A stretch of 64,000 nucleotides of DNA from IMG/VR virus record IMGVR_UViG_3300042566_000678, positions 62,001 to 126,000 of that record; one strand, written 5' to 3'. This document shows, in pieces, positions 6,456 through 13,591 of the stretch. How positions within the stretch are numbered: position 1 is the first letter of the stretch; the number at the start of each line of letters is the position of its first letter. A program made the translations under genes and the position numbers. This DNA comes from a virus. The notes below the pieces were generated by a model. The model saw nothing but the letters and a program-made list of their open reading frames with translations. It did not search any database and was not told the origin of the DNA.

Positions 6456-6563
6456 TCCATACCTCGTCAATAAGGGCTTTTATACACCTCTCGTATGTGA
6501 TTATATACCTATGATGATTTTAACACCTTATAGACGAGCAAAAGAATAGACTATGTGTAACGA

Positions 6564-7013
6564 TTAGTGAACGAAAGGGTGTTGGTTAGAATAGAGGTGT
6601 TTTCTTACCTTAACTACGGTTCCCGTTGATATTCCCTTCGATTTTCTTACCTTAACAATAGTTTTGGATGAAGCACCTAAAACCTCTACTATCTTTCTAA
6701 CGGAATATCCTTTCTCTAATAGGGTAATTATTTCTTTGGTTATGGGTTTATTCATAAAAGTTTCGGTAGATTCCATACTACCTACTCTTCTACCTGCTAC
6801 TCCCCCATTTTCAATCCATTTTTCCCTACCTAATTTTATTAACCTTTTCCACTCATTAGGGTTCTTATGTATCCCCACATCTTTACCATGCGCTTTACCA
6901 TGGCATACATTACATAGGGGTATAGTTTTAGTACCACCCAATGATTTAGGTATAATATGGTGTTGATGTATATGTTCACCACTACCACACTCAAAACATA
7001 TTTTAGTATCCAT
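6564..7013 (-). CDS. HNH endonuclease with C-terminal helix-turn-helix
   Basis: 149 residues. Residues 5-45 form a zinc-bound HNH motif: CFECG, then HQHHIIPKSLGG, then PLCNVCHGKAHG. Residues about 90-125 (ITKEIITLLEKGYSVRKIVEVLGASSKTIVKV) are a resolvase-like helix-turn-helix, and the segment VRKSKGIS...VVKVRK is a partial tandem duplication. This domain order is that of free-standing phage homing-type endonucleases. It lies inside the MLTI gene array, as the GIY-YIG gene does. Start is AT-ATG directly after the preceding stop. Confidence 0.85.
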   Translation of the reverse strand: MDTKICFECGSGEHIHQHHIIPKSLGGTKTIPLCNVCHGKAHGKDVGIHKNPNEWKRLIKLGREKWIENGGVAGRRVGSMESTETFMNKPITKEIITLLEKGYSVRKIVEVLGASSKTIVKVRKSKGISTGTVVKVRKHLYSNQHPFVH

Positions 7014-7015
7014 AT

Positions 7016-7369
7016 CTATTGTATTACTTGTCTCCCACCACTATGTATTTGATTAAATACCCTTCTTATATCCTTAAAATCTTCTACTCTTAAAAATTTA
7101 GTACATCCTCTTGCAAGGGGTACGTTTACATTCTTACAATAGATTTTTACATATTCATGTCCAGCGAAATCATTTGGGTCATACATTTGTTGTGTTTCCT
7201 TATAGATTTGTACTAATATCTTTATATCCTTTTGTTCCTTATCCTTTAAGACGTACTCATATATACCCCCAATTGGGTTATCTCCTACATAATGTATTTT
7301 CCAACTCGTTAAACTCTTTTCTACGAAATTTACTAGCCTATTAGGATTTTCTATGTTTATCCTTTTCAT
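7016..7369 (-). CDS. divergent MLTI-family protein
   Basis: 117 residues opening MKRINIENPNRLVNF, which aligns with M-x-L-T-I-x-N of the MLTI family. It shares the beta-rich body and final helix (VEDFKDIRRVFNQIHSG). Its start overlaps the stop of the next MLTI gene at 7366 by four bases (ATGA type). Function unknown. Confidence 0.65.
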   Translation of the reverse strand: MKRINIENPNRLVNFVEKSLTSWKIHYVGDNPIGGIYEYVLKDKEQKDIKILVQIYKETQQMYDPNDFAGHEYVKIYCKNVNVPLARGCTKFLRVEDFKDIRRVFNQIHSGGRQVIQ

Positions 7370-7725
7370 ATTATGTAACTATGAATTATTATATCCGTAA
7401 AATTTCCTAATGCTAATCCAAATTGATTCATATCCCTCAATACCCTACTACTCACCAATTGGGTTTCAAATCGGTTTGTATATGCACCTATCTCCCAACT
7501 CAACTCCCAATACCTTTCTTCAAAGTAAACACCTCTCGGTGGTTTTCTATCCAATACAATCCTTATCTCTTTTGAATCTACAAGAAATGTGGAATGGATT
7601 TGTAATTCAAACACATAGGTATTATTATTCATCCAATACACATCTTTTACTCTACATGTCCAATGGTGTGATTGTATAGGTACTTTCCTATCTACCATCT
7701 TATGTATGTTCTCTATCGTTAGCAT
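7366..7725 (-). CDS. MLTI-family small protein
   Basis: 119 residues opening MLTIENIHKMVDRK, 5 kb from the left-hand array but with the same first codons (ATGCTAACGAT). Middle part beta-rich with W and Y (YVFELQIHSTFLVDSKEIRIVLDRK), C-terminus helical. Function unknown. Confidence 0.78.
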   Translation of the reverse strand: MLTIENIHKMVDRKVPIQSHHWTCRVKDVYWMNNNTYVFELQIHSTFLVDSKEIRIVLDRKPPRGVYFEERYWELSWEIGAYTNRFETQLVSSRVLRDMNQFGLALGNFTDIIIHSYII

Positions 7726-7767
7726 TTCTAGCTGAATTATTTTTATCTTATTTGTCCAACTTCCTAA

Positions 7768-8307
7768 CTAATCCTCATCCCATTCATAGTATCCCGTATA
7801 GACATCCAATAATTTCTTCTTAAATTTACTCACATCTTTTATATCATCTATGGATATGGTACTCCAATTATCACTATCATAATCCTCCAACCTATACAAT
7901 CCTTTTGAGTGTTCTTTTCTTTGTAGTTTAATATTCATCTCCGATGGACAATCCTCATATCTTCCACTAAAATCCCCATGTATAATAAATGTATATTCAT
8001 CCTTATCTTTATAGCATTTATGTATATTCGGCCATGGGTGATTACTATCATCATCCAATAGTTGATTTTCTAACTTACTAAAATTTTCGATATTTAACCT
8101 CATACCCTTTCTTTTAGGTTTAAGATTATACTCATCTAATAACTCATCTATAAGCTCTTTATCCTCATCAAATATATCTTCCCCATCAAAAAATACTTTC
8201 TTAACCCACCCATAGGTTTCTTCATCATCACCCTCTACCATTTGGATAATATCATTTATGGCGTTAGCCCATAGCATCTTTTGTACTTCTCTTTCCGTTG
8301 GTTTCAT
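7768..8307 (-). CDS. MLTI-domain protein with acidic N-terminal extension
   Basis: 179 residues. Residues 1-68 are an acidic helical domain (MKPTEREVQKMLWANAINDII...EDKELIDELLDEYNL); residues 69-179 begin MRLNIENFSKLEN and have the full layout of an MLTI protein. The second part could also be made separately from an in-frame ATG at 8103. This looks like an in-frame fusion of an unrelated small gene to an MLTI gene. Function unknown. Confidence 0.7.
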   Translation of the reverse strand: MKPTEREVQKMLWANAINDIIQMVEGDDEETYGWVKKVFFDGEDIFDEDKELIDELLDEYNLKPKRKGMRLNIENFSKLENQLLDDDSNHPWPNIHKCYKDKDEYTFIIHGDFSGRYEDCPSEMNIKLQRKEHSKGLYRLEDYDSDNWSTISIDDIKDVSKFKKKLLDVYTGYYEWDED

Positions 8308-8339
8308 TGTATGTTTATTTTATTATCCCTAATTTATTT

Positions 8340-8681
8340 TTATACCCCAATCTCCATCAACTGTCCTATTCTCTTCAATAGGGTATCCTTATCTCTTATA
8401 TCACTTGCCATCATATTCAACGTTTCTCCTCTACCATCTCTCAATGTGTATATTGGTGTGTGCGGCATTGAATCCCATATCCCCCCATGTCTAACCAATT
8501 GGACCTCACTCAACCCTACCATATCCTCATATTCGGTATGTAAATGAAAAGTATATAAATCCTTGTCCTCTACCACTCCGTTTATCACACATTTGAAAGC
8601 TCCATTCGGAAATTTTTGAGGTATTTCACACTTTACGATTTTATCCACATTATGGATTTTAATGGTCCTCGTCCCTATCAC
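8340..8681 (-). CDS. divergent MLTI-family protein
   Basis: 113 residues opening MIGTRTIKIHNVDKIVK; the TIKIHNVDKI part aligns with the MLTI opening. Beta-rich middle (DLYTFHLHTEYEDMVGLSEVQLVRHG) and C-terminal helix. Four-base overlap with the start of the membrane-protein gene upstream. Function unknown. Confidence 0.6.
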   Translation of the reverse strand: MIGTRTIKIHNVDKIVKCEIPQKFPNGAFKCVINGVVEDKDLYTFHLHTEYEDMVGLSEVQLVRHGGIWDSMPHTPIYTLRDGRGETLNMMASDIRDKDTLLKRIGQLMEIGV

Positions 8682-9007
8682 CCTATTTGATTCTTATCGT
8701 TTTCATCAAACTCTATATTAAAGAAATCATCCTTTTTAGTTATCATCATCTCTTTCGCATTTTTAGGTGTAACGCTAGGTGAAATGTTAGGTACAATGGA
8801 TTGTTTATCCCTATCCCTCTTATCCAACTCATACCTTATGGTATCCCACAACGGATATACAAATACAACACACACAAATCCAACCAATCCCACCGCAAGG
8901 ATATATCCCACAAATTGAGGATAGTTTTTAATTGAATAGATGATACCCCAAACCCCACCTATTATGGCAGCCGTCCATAGAGCTGCGATTATACCATTTT
9001 TACTCAT
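8678..9007 (-). CDS. membrane protein with two transmembrane helices
   Basis: 109 residues with hydrophobic segments at about 6-26 (GIIAALWTAAIIGGVWGIIYSI) and 33-54 (YILAVGLVGFVCVVFVYPLW), then a charged cytoplasmic tail (DKRDRDKQ...FNIEFDENDKNQ). First gene behind the promoter at 9029-9059, start in AAAGATATG context. Function unknown. Confidence 0.7.
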   Translation of the reverse strand: MSKNGIIAALWTAAIIGGVWGIIYSIKNYPQFVGYILAVGLVGFVCVVFVYPLWDTIRYELDKRDRDKQSIVPNISPSVTPKNAKEMMITKKDDFFNIEFDENDKNQIG

Positions 9008-9028
9008 ATCTTTATTGTTTATATCTCA

Positions 9029-9059
9029 CTAATATACGAAATTATTTTCATAAAACCAA
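9029..9059 (-). promoter_or_regulatory. Bacteroidota-type promoter
   Basis: -7 element TATATTAG at 9029-9036, 20-base spacer, TTG at 9057-9059. It directly follows the G-rich 3' element of the upstream gene. Reads into 8678-9007. Confidence 0.65.
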
Positions 9060-9143
9060 GGGGAAAGCATAAAAACTGAATCAAGGTAACTATCAAAAAA
9101 ATTAGGTTTCGACTCCGTTTCCTACCCCCGCCCCTCCCCCACG
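9060..9143 (-). terminator. G-rich structured 3' element, copy 1
   Basis: Begins immediately after the stop of 9144-9731. On the minus strand it reads GCGTGGGGGAGGGGCGGGGG, then a GGAGTCGAAACCT segment, a T-run and TTTGATAGT, ending in a CCCC run that can pair with the first G-runs. The 34.5-kb copy has the same order of elements. Placed between an operon end and the next promoter, so probably a terminator or 3'-end RNA structure; the G-runs could also form a quadruplex. Confidence 0.55.
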
Positions 9144-9731
9144 CTAAAATGGGTTATATGATGGGTTATGTTTTGTTGCTTGAATCATTGCTTTCTCATA
9201 CTGACTGAAAATATGCTCAACAAAAAATTCTTTACTCTTTAATACTTTTAGTGGTACTTTAGACCAGGAATACCCAACTGGTTGTTGTTTTTTATATACA
9301 GGTCTTACATCTTCATACCTTACCACCATCCTTACATACTTACCAATATTTTCATCCAATGGTGAGTCTTTATCCTCTTCTATTGGTTTGTATATCTTTA
9401 CAATACCACCACCTTGTGGCTTCGGACTTGAGAAACTCGGTAACAAATTAGATTGTTCTGTTATCGTATATGGGTAGTACTCTTCTTCAGGTGCCAATGT
9501 AGTGAATACAGAAGATGGTTTTAAAGATAGTGTTACACCATTTATCACCTTCCTTGCATTCAACTCCTTATAGTTATGCAGTTTGATATTCTTTACCCCT
9601 GGCTTATCTTTGATGTGGGCTTGGTATTGGTCAATTGCTTCCATTAGTTTTTGATTACTACTATCTATTTTGTGTGCTATTCTATCAAGTGTTATAGCAC
9701 GCATTATATCTGCGTATTCCATTGATTTCAT
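9144..9731 (-). CDS. hypothetical protein with an internal MLTI-like segment
   Basis: 195 residues. Residues 1-45 are helical; residues about 46-60 (VKNIKLHNYKELNARKV) resemble the MLTI opening; the centre is proline- and glycine-rich (SSPKPQGGGIVKIYKPIEEDKDSP), and the C-terminal part is basic. Last gene of its unit, followed by the G-rich 3' element. Start in AGATATG context. Function unknown. Confidence 0.65.
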   Translation of the reverse strand: MKSMEYADIMRAITLDRIAHKIDSSNQKLMEAIDQYQAHIKDKPGVKNIKLHNYKELNARKVINGVTLSLKPSSVFTTLAPEEEYYPYTITEQSNLLPSFSSPKPQGGGIVKIYKPIEEDKDSPLDENIGKYVRMVVRYEDVRPVYKKQQPVGYSWSKVPLKVLKSKEFFVEHIFSQYEKAMIQATKHNPSYNPF

Positions 9732-9952
9732 ATCTCCCCAAAATATTGTGCCGTTACTGCTATGAATACTCGCATTATATTTTCATCTACCTTACCCTCT
9801 GCTCTAACAAAATCCATATAGATTTCCGCAAGGTATTTAGTCATCTCACTCTGCTTATCTATGTTATTGGTTTTGGATTTCTGAATCATCTTCATCTTCG
9901 CCTCATATCCACCATGCTCATAGAATTGGTTGAACTTATCTATTATAGTCAT
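9728..9952 (-). CDS. hypothetical helical protein
   Basis: 74 residues, predicted all-helical (FYEHGGYEAKMKMIQKSKTNNIDKQSEMTKYLAEIYMDFVRA). Overlaps the next start by four bases. No known motif. Confidence 0.6.
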   Translation of the reverse strand: MTIIDKFNQFYEHGGYEAKMKMIQKSKTNNIDKQSEMTKYLAEIYMDFVRAEGKVDENIMRVFIAVTAQYFGEI

Positions 9953-9964
9953 CCGTTTATCTTT

Positions 9965-10246
9965 TTAATATGGTTTCCAACCATTTCGTTTTCTTTCCTC
10001 ATCTTTTAACCTTTGGTATTCCCTTGCGTTCTCCTTATCTTTCAAATAATCTCTAATTGGTAGTGAAATCACAAACACCATACCAATCAATAATATGGTA
10101 GTTAGCACATAGGGTAAGTAATCACCCAATAGAACTCCAATTGTCAGTATTACTAAAATTATACCAATAACAGCCATTACCATTAACGCTGCAATTCCAA
10201 TTGCGGTGATGTTTCTTTTCCAAACGTGTTTTGTGTATTGATTCAT
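9965..10246 (-). CDS. membrane protein with two transmembrane helices
   Basis: 93 residues with hydrophobic segments at about 14-36 and 43-65 and a strongly charged C-terminal tail (DYLKDKENAREYQRLKDEERKRNGW). The layout resembles the protein at 8678-9007. Located directly downstream of an exported barrel protein gene. Function unknown. Confidence 0.65.
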   Translation of the reverse strand: MNQYTKHVWKRNITAIGIAALMVMAVIGIILVILTIGVLLGDYLPYVLTTILLIGMVFVISLPIRDYLKDKENAREYQRLKDEERKRNGWKPY

Positions 10247-10248
10247 CT

Positions 10249-10752
10249 CTAAAATTTATATCCAACTCCCAAACCTATGGTTGATATTTTGGAAACCTGA
10301 CATTCTGTTCTAATCATTCCCTTTTTGTCTTCTCCAAAATAAAAATCAATACCAACCCCAACATATGGTTTTTGATATTTTTTATTACCAGTTGTAGTAA
10401 TGTCCTGTACAAACTGTCCACCAGCCGAAACAAACACATTTGCATTCTTATTGTTGTTTATATTAAACATAGGAACGAATACTCCTAAATTTCTAAAAGA
10501 ACTACTAATTGTATATGTATTTCCGTTAATAAAGTTTGTAGCATCCTCATCACCCAATGTCATCCCACGTTTAAACTCAATACCCACTTTTCCAAAATTA
10601 ACCCACCCACCATAAATCATTGATGGATTCAAACGATTTGTTGTAAAACCACTTACTCCACCAATTGTATAAATTACTTTCTGATTGGTTTTGTCTTGTC
10701 CATACGATACGGACGATAATAATAATCCTGCAATTACTAATAATTTTTTCAT
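10249..10752 (-). CDS. exported outer-membrane beta-barrel-like protein
   Basis: 167 residues with a signal peptide (MKKLLVIAGLLLSSVSYGQ, cleavage near 18/19). The mature part alternates hydrophobic and polar residues with glycines and aromatic girdles and ends in YKF, as expected of a small outer-membrane barrel of six to eight strands. One of three barrel-like exported proteins in the window. It may alter the host surface; no specific family is recognised. Confidence 0.7.
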   Translation of the reverse strand: MKKLLVIAGLLLSSVSYGQDKTNQKVIYTIGGVSGFTTNRLNPSMIYGGWVNFGKVGIEFKRGMTLGDEDATNFINGNTYTISSSFRNLGVFVPMFNINNNKNANVFVSAGGQFVQDITTTGNKKYQKPYVGVGIDFYFGEDKKGMIRTECQVSKISTIGLGVGYKF

Positions 10753-10765
10753 AACCTTTTTTTGT

Positions 10766-10849
10766 TTATTTCTTTGATGTCAATCTACCGTAGATAACAC
10801 CCACTAAAAATACAGATACTATTGTACCTATCATTACTAACTCTACCAC
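10766..10849 (-). CDS. possible 27-residue membrane peptide
   Basis: A 28-codon frame with GTG start at 10847-10849 (MVELVMIGTIVSVFLVGVIYGRLTSKK) or ATG six codons later. A single transmembrane helix with a positive C-terminal tail. It fills the gap between 10752 and 10851. Weak support: no homologue comparison possible and a non-ATG start. Confidence 0.35.
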   Translation of the reverse strand: MVELVMIGTIVSVFLVGVIYGRLTSKK

Positions 10850-10850
10850 A

Positions 10851-11387
10851 TTATTTATGTTTTTTTAAGAAAAATACCAATGTCAATCTACTATTTTCTT
10901 TTGTATCCCCAAACGGATTTGTTGGTCCATGTAGTATATCGGCTGGATATATTACCATTGTATTATATACATTCTCTGCTTCACCAACCTTATTACCTTC
11001 ATCATCGAAAAATGATGTCCCACTATTTTTTGGTGGGTTAGGGGTTAAATACACTAAACCTACTATCCTAGAATCATTACTATCGTAGTGCTTTGATGCT
11101 TCCTCAAAGCTTTCAGTAGTAAAATTAGCTCTTACCTCCTCCGATGTTATATGGAAATACAATTCCATTTCACCATATTTAAAATTAGGTATTCTAAATG
11201 AAACTTCTTCAACTATCATTCTCTCTAAATCAACCCCAGCCACTACTCTGTTTGTGGGATTAACTCTCATACCCCGCCAACCTTGCGTTGGTGATGGACC
11301 ATCAAAATCCATATTTAAAGCACACTCTCTTATCTCATCTGGATTATCAAAGAAATTATCTATCTTATATACCTTTACTATTTCCAA
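10851..11387 (-). CDS. 2OG-Fe(II) oxygenase-fold protein (DUF6445-like)
   Basis: 178 residues. The double-stranded beta-helix core is marked by His100-Tyr-Asp102 (iron ligands), a proline-rich strand-turn GLVYLTPNPP, SGTSFFDD, distal His153 in ADILHGPTNPFG, and Arg167 for 2-oxoglutarate. Paralogous to the next gene (11365-11925). Expected to hydroxylate or otherwise oxidise a substrate with Fe(II), O2 and 2-oxoglutarate; the substrate is unknown. Lies downstream of a nucleotidylyltransferase gene, so small-molecule or polymer modification is possible. Confidence 0.72.
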   Translation of the reverse strand: MEIVKVYKIDNFFDNPDEIRECALNMDFDGPSPTQGWRGMRVNPTNRVVAGVDLERMIVEEVSFRIPNFKYGEMELYFHITSEEVRANFTTESFEEASKHYDSNDSRIVGLVYLTPNPPKNSGTSFFDDEGNKVGEAENVYNTMVIYPADILHGPTNPFGDTKENSRLTLVFFLKKHK

Positions 11388-11925
11388 TGATATTATTATC
11401 TTTTATTGATGCAAAAAATGTTAATGCTAATCTACTATCCTCATTGGTTTCACCAAATGGATTTGTGGGGGCGTGGATTATATCAGCAGGGTAAAATACA
11501 AATCTATTATACACATTTTCCACCTCTCCAATCTTTCTACTAACATCGTCAAAAAATGATGTACCACTATGCGGTGGGGGTTCTGGTGATAAATAAACTA
11601 CACCTGCAAAATGTATTACTTCGCTATCGGTGTGTGATTGTAGATAATCAAATTTATCACCCATATCTCCCCTTACACTTTCAGGTAATAAATGAAATAC
11701 CAATCTTAAATCAAAATCAGGTACATCTGGCAACCAACCTTTAACTTTATCTTTTATATAAGTTTCTATGTTAATTTCACCAATTTCAATATCCAAATCT
11801 TCGGTTCTTAAACCCAACCAGCTTTCATCCGTATCCGGCGTTCTATATGATTGAGCAAGAGCACATTCCCTAATTAAATTTGGGTTCTCAAAAAAATTAT
11901 CACATTGTAGTGCTCTTACTTGCAT
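11365..11925 (-). CDS. 2OG-Fe(II) oxygenase-fold protein (DUF6445-like), paralogue of the adjacent gene
   Basis: 186 residues from MQVRALQCDNFFENP. An in-frame ATG at 11949 exists, but the alignment with the sister gene (MEIVKVYKIDNFFDNP) puts the start at 11925. Core residues are conserved: H-T-D (H98, D100 in this numbering), VVYLSPEPPP, SGTSFFDD, ADIIHAPTNPFG (distal His) and a downstream Arg. The gene overlaps both neighbours by about 25 bases. Tandem duplication followed by clear divergence suggests two different substrates. Confidence 0.72.
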   Translation of the reverse strand: MQVRALQCDNFFENPNLIRECALAQSYRTPDTDESWLGLRTEDLDIEIGEINIETYIKDKVKGWLPDVPDFDLRLVFHLLPESVRGDMGDKFDYLQSHTDSEVIHFAGVVYLSPEPPPHSGTSFFDDVSRKIGEVENVYNRFVFYPADIIHAPTNPFGETNEDSRLALTFFASIKDNNIIGNSKGI

Positions 11926-12409
11926 ATTGTTCTCTAATTTTAGTTCCACTTATTTGTGCTATATCAGCTGGTGGTTCGTGGTATATTACATCGTACCCAA
12001 CACCTCTACCATAGTTTACTGAATCAATATCAGGTATGATTGAAACCATTATTCTATCTTTGTTTTTAATAAAAAATGTTTCATCTAGCAAATCTAGCCA
12101 CACCCTATGTGAAGTTTTAGGATTGTTTTCATCCGTAGGTACATCCCTAATAGCTACCCATACATTTTTTCCCTTTTCCAATTGTTGGTTTATTAGCCAC
12201 TCATGTCCTTCATGCCAATTTTGCCACCTACCGATAAATAAACTATACTTTAATTGTGTTTTAGGCATACAACGATATTTTGTAGTAGGTCCTTTGGGGG
12301 CTACATACACAAAATCATCATCGCCAATGGGCTCGAATTGTCTGAATGGTTTGTGTTCTTTCTCAAACTCATTTAAACGATTGTTTATATCCTCTAAATC
12401 AATTCCCAT
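11900..12409 (-). CDS. nucleotidylyltransferase-fold protein (cytidylyltransferase/NMNAT-like)
   Basis: 169 residues. SLFIGRWQNWHEGHEWLI at about 56-73 carries the HxGH signature (HEGH 66-69) of the nucleotidylyltransferase superfamily, and ISGTKIRE near the C-terminus matches its ISSTxIR motif. Such enzymes attach CMP or AMP to a phosphate-bearing substrate. The N-terminal 50 residues are an extra segment. It sits directly upstream of two oxygenase genes, overlapping the first. Possible roles are NAD metabolism or activation of a sugar or lipid head group; substrate cannot be told. Confidence 0.75.
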   Translation of the reverse strand: MGIDLEDINNRLNEFEKEHKPFRQFEPIGDDDFVYVAPKGPTTKYRCMPKTQLKYSLFIGRWQNWHEGHEWLINQQLEKGKNVWVAIRDVPTDENNPKTSHRVWLDLLDETFFIKNKDRIMVSIIPDIDSVNYGRGVGYDVIYHEPPADIAQISGTKIREQYASKSTTM

Positions 12410-12411
12410 AG

Positions 12412-12678
12412 TTATTCACCTAAATACTCTTTTCTATAATATGCCTCATCAAAATAATACAATCTATACTCTTCCAAATAATTTTGTAATTTACACAAAT
12501 CACACCCATCAATAGTCTTATCTTTGATGCTTGATTCACTATGTATAAAATCTAAATCATTTATTTTTTGGATGAATGATTTAGTGCTTTCAATACAATG
12601 TGGTTGTATTTCATCAAACTCTCTACTATGTAATGCTGCTATAAATTCCTTAAATGTATATTTTTTTTTAGCTTCCAT
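12412..12678 (-). CDS. hypothetical protein
   Basis: 88 residues from MEAKKKYTFKEFIAALH. The start at 12678 overlaps the stop of the upstream gene (TAGTATG); a longer frame to 12723 would overlap it by 44 bases. Contains a CDLC pair (DGCDLCKLQNYLEEY), which could bind a metal only with partners elsewhere. Function unknown. Confidence 0.6.
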   Translation of the reverse strand: MEAKKKYTFKEFIAALHSREFDEIQPHCIESTKSFIQKINDLDFIHSESSIKDKTIDGCDLCKLQNYLEEYRLYYFDEAYYRKEYLGE

Positions 12679-12679
12679 A

Positions 12680-12988
12680 CTATTTTTTTGATTTTTTCTT
12701 TGTTGCTTTTTTAATTGGTTCAACTACCACTTCATCCACTTGCTCTGTAATTTCCTTTGGTATATTTAACTGCTGAAAGATGTGTTCGTTTTCCTCACTT
12801 CTCTCCAAATTAACCAAATCGTAATCATCATCCTCTACCATACCCCACTCTGGTCTTTCCCATAGTTCTTTGACAAGATTCTTAATATCCTCTTCTTCAG
12901 GAGCACCTTCCCAAACACAAATGTGCTTTACCAATACTCTACCATCTTCCTGATTCTTTGTTGCAATCGTTGCGTATTTAACTTCCAT
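12680..12988 (-). CDS. hypothetical protein
   Basis: 102 residues: a beta-rich N-terminal half (KYATIATKNQEDGRVLVKHICVWEG), an acidic centre (VEDDDYDLVNLERSEENEHIF) and a lysine-rich tail (KKATKKKSKK). The basic tail suggests nucleic-acid contact. Function unknown. Confidence 0.6.
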   Translation of the reverse strand: MEVKYATIATKNQEDGRVLVKHICVWEGAPEEEDIKNLVKELWERPEWGMVEDDDYDLVNLERSEENEHIFQQLNIPKEITEQVDEVVVEPIKKATKKKSKK

Positions 12989-12990
12989 TT

Positions 12991-13143
12991 CTATATTGTT
13001 TTTAATAATTCTCTTAACTCTTTTACTCTCAATCTACCTTCTGCATATTGGTCATCATCGGATGCTCTGTGTCCGTTTAGGTTGGCAATCGTTATTTCAT
13101 ATTCTAACTTAACCAACTCCGATATTATATCATTAAAATCCAT
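12991..13143 (-). CDS. hypothetical 50-residue protein
   Basis: 51-codon frame MDFNDIISELVKLEYEITIANLNG... ending RVKELRELLKTI, filling the gap between flanking genes with two- and one-base spacers. Predicted as two helices joined by an acidic turn (HRASDDDQYAEGR). Function unknown. Confidence 0.6.
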   Translation of the reverse strand: MDFNDIISELVKLEYEITIANLNGHRASDDDQYAEGRLRVKELRELLKTI

Positions 13144-13144
13144 T

Positions 13145-13591
13145 CTATATTGTTATGTATTTTCGTTTTATTCTACCAGCACCTTTGTATCCTTTCTTAT
13201 ACTTTGGTTCATCTAAATTACTAATCTTCACACCTTCTGCTCTATTGGCAGCGTGTACTATTTGGTTATTACCTATGTATGTACCACAATGCCAACCCGA
13301 TGGTGATATTCTACTTCGAAAGAATACCAAATCACCAAAAGATAAACTATCTCTATCAACCCTATCGGTTTGTATCCATTGTGTTTGACAATTGTTACCC
13401 AATCTAATATCAAATACCTCCTTATATAGGCGTTTGTTGAATTGTGAACAATCTATACCTCTTTCAGTAACACCACCTAACCTATACGGCTTACCCACCC
13501 AATGCTCTATAAACCTATTCATAGTTGAATCAGTTGTTTGTGCAAAGGTAGGTAAACTTAATAATACAAATATACTAAATTTTTTCATCAT
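13145..13591 (-). CDS. exported NlpC/P60 peptidase
   Basis: 148 residues with signal peptide (MMKKFSIFVLLSLPTFAQ). The papain-like NlpC/P60 domain has Cys48 in GIDCSQF, His101 in GWHCGTYIGN and a third polar position at His113 (IVHAAN). These enzymes cleave the gamma-D-glutamyl-diamino acid bond in peptidoglycan stem peptides. Export by signal peptide implies action in the periplasm, as a lysis or wall-remodelling enzyme. Four-base overlap with the upstream lipoprotein gene. Confidence 0.85.
   Translation of the reverse strand: MMKKFSIFVLLSLPTFAQTTDSTMNRFIEHWVGKPYRLGGVTERGIDCSQFNKRLYKEVFDIRLGNNCQTQWIQTDRVDRDSLSFGDLVFFRSRISPSGWHCGTYIGNNQIVHAANRAEGVKISNLDEPKYKKGYKGAGRIKRKYITI

Larger units (their letters stand above)
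6030..6560. other. 0.53-kb non-coding region with repeats and palindromes
   Basis: No supportable gene; the 60-codon frame at 6046-6228 has no coding character. The region holds a 14-base perfect palindrome TTTACATATGTAAA (6140-6153), ACACGCGTGT (6156-6165), a CGCAC/GTGCG hairpin near 6195-6214, two 26-base near-identical direct repeats (6253-6278 and 6430-6455) and a GC-richer segment between them (about 6350-6400). It separates the 3' end of the HNH gene from the promoter at 5981. It could be a replication origin, a regulatory RNA or a protein-binding locus. Confidence 0.5.
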
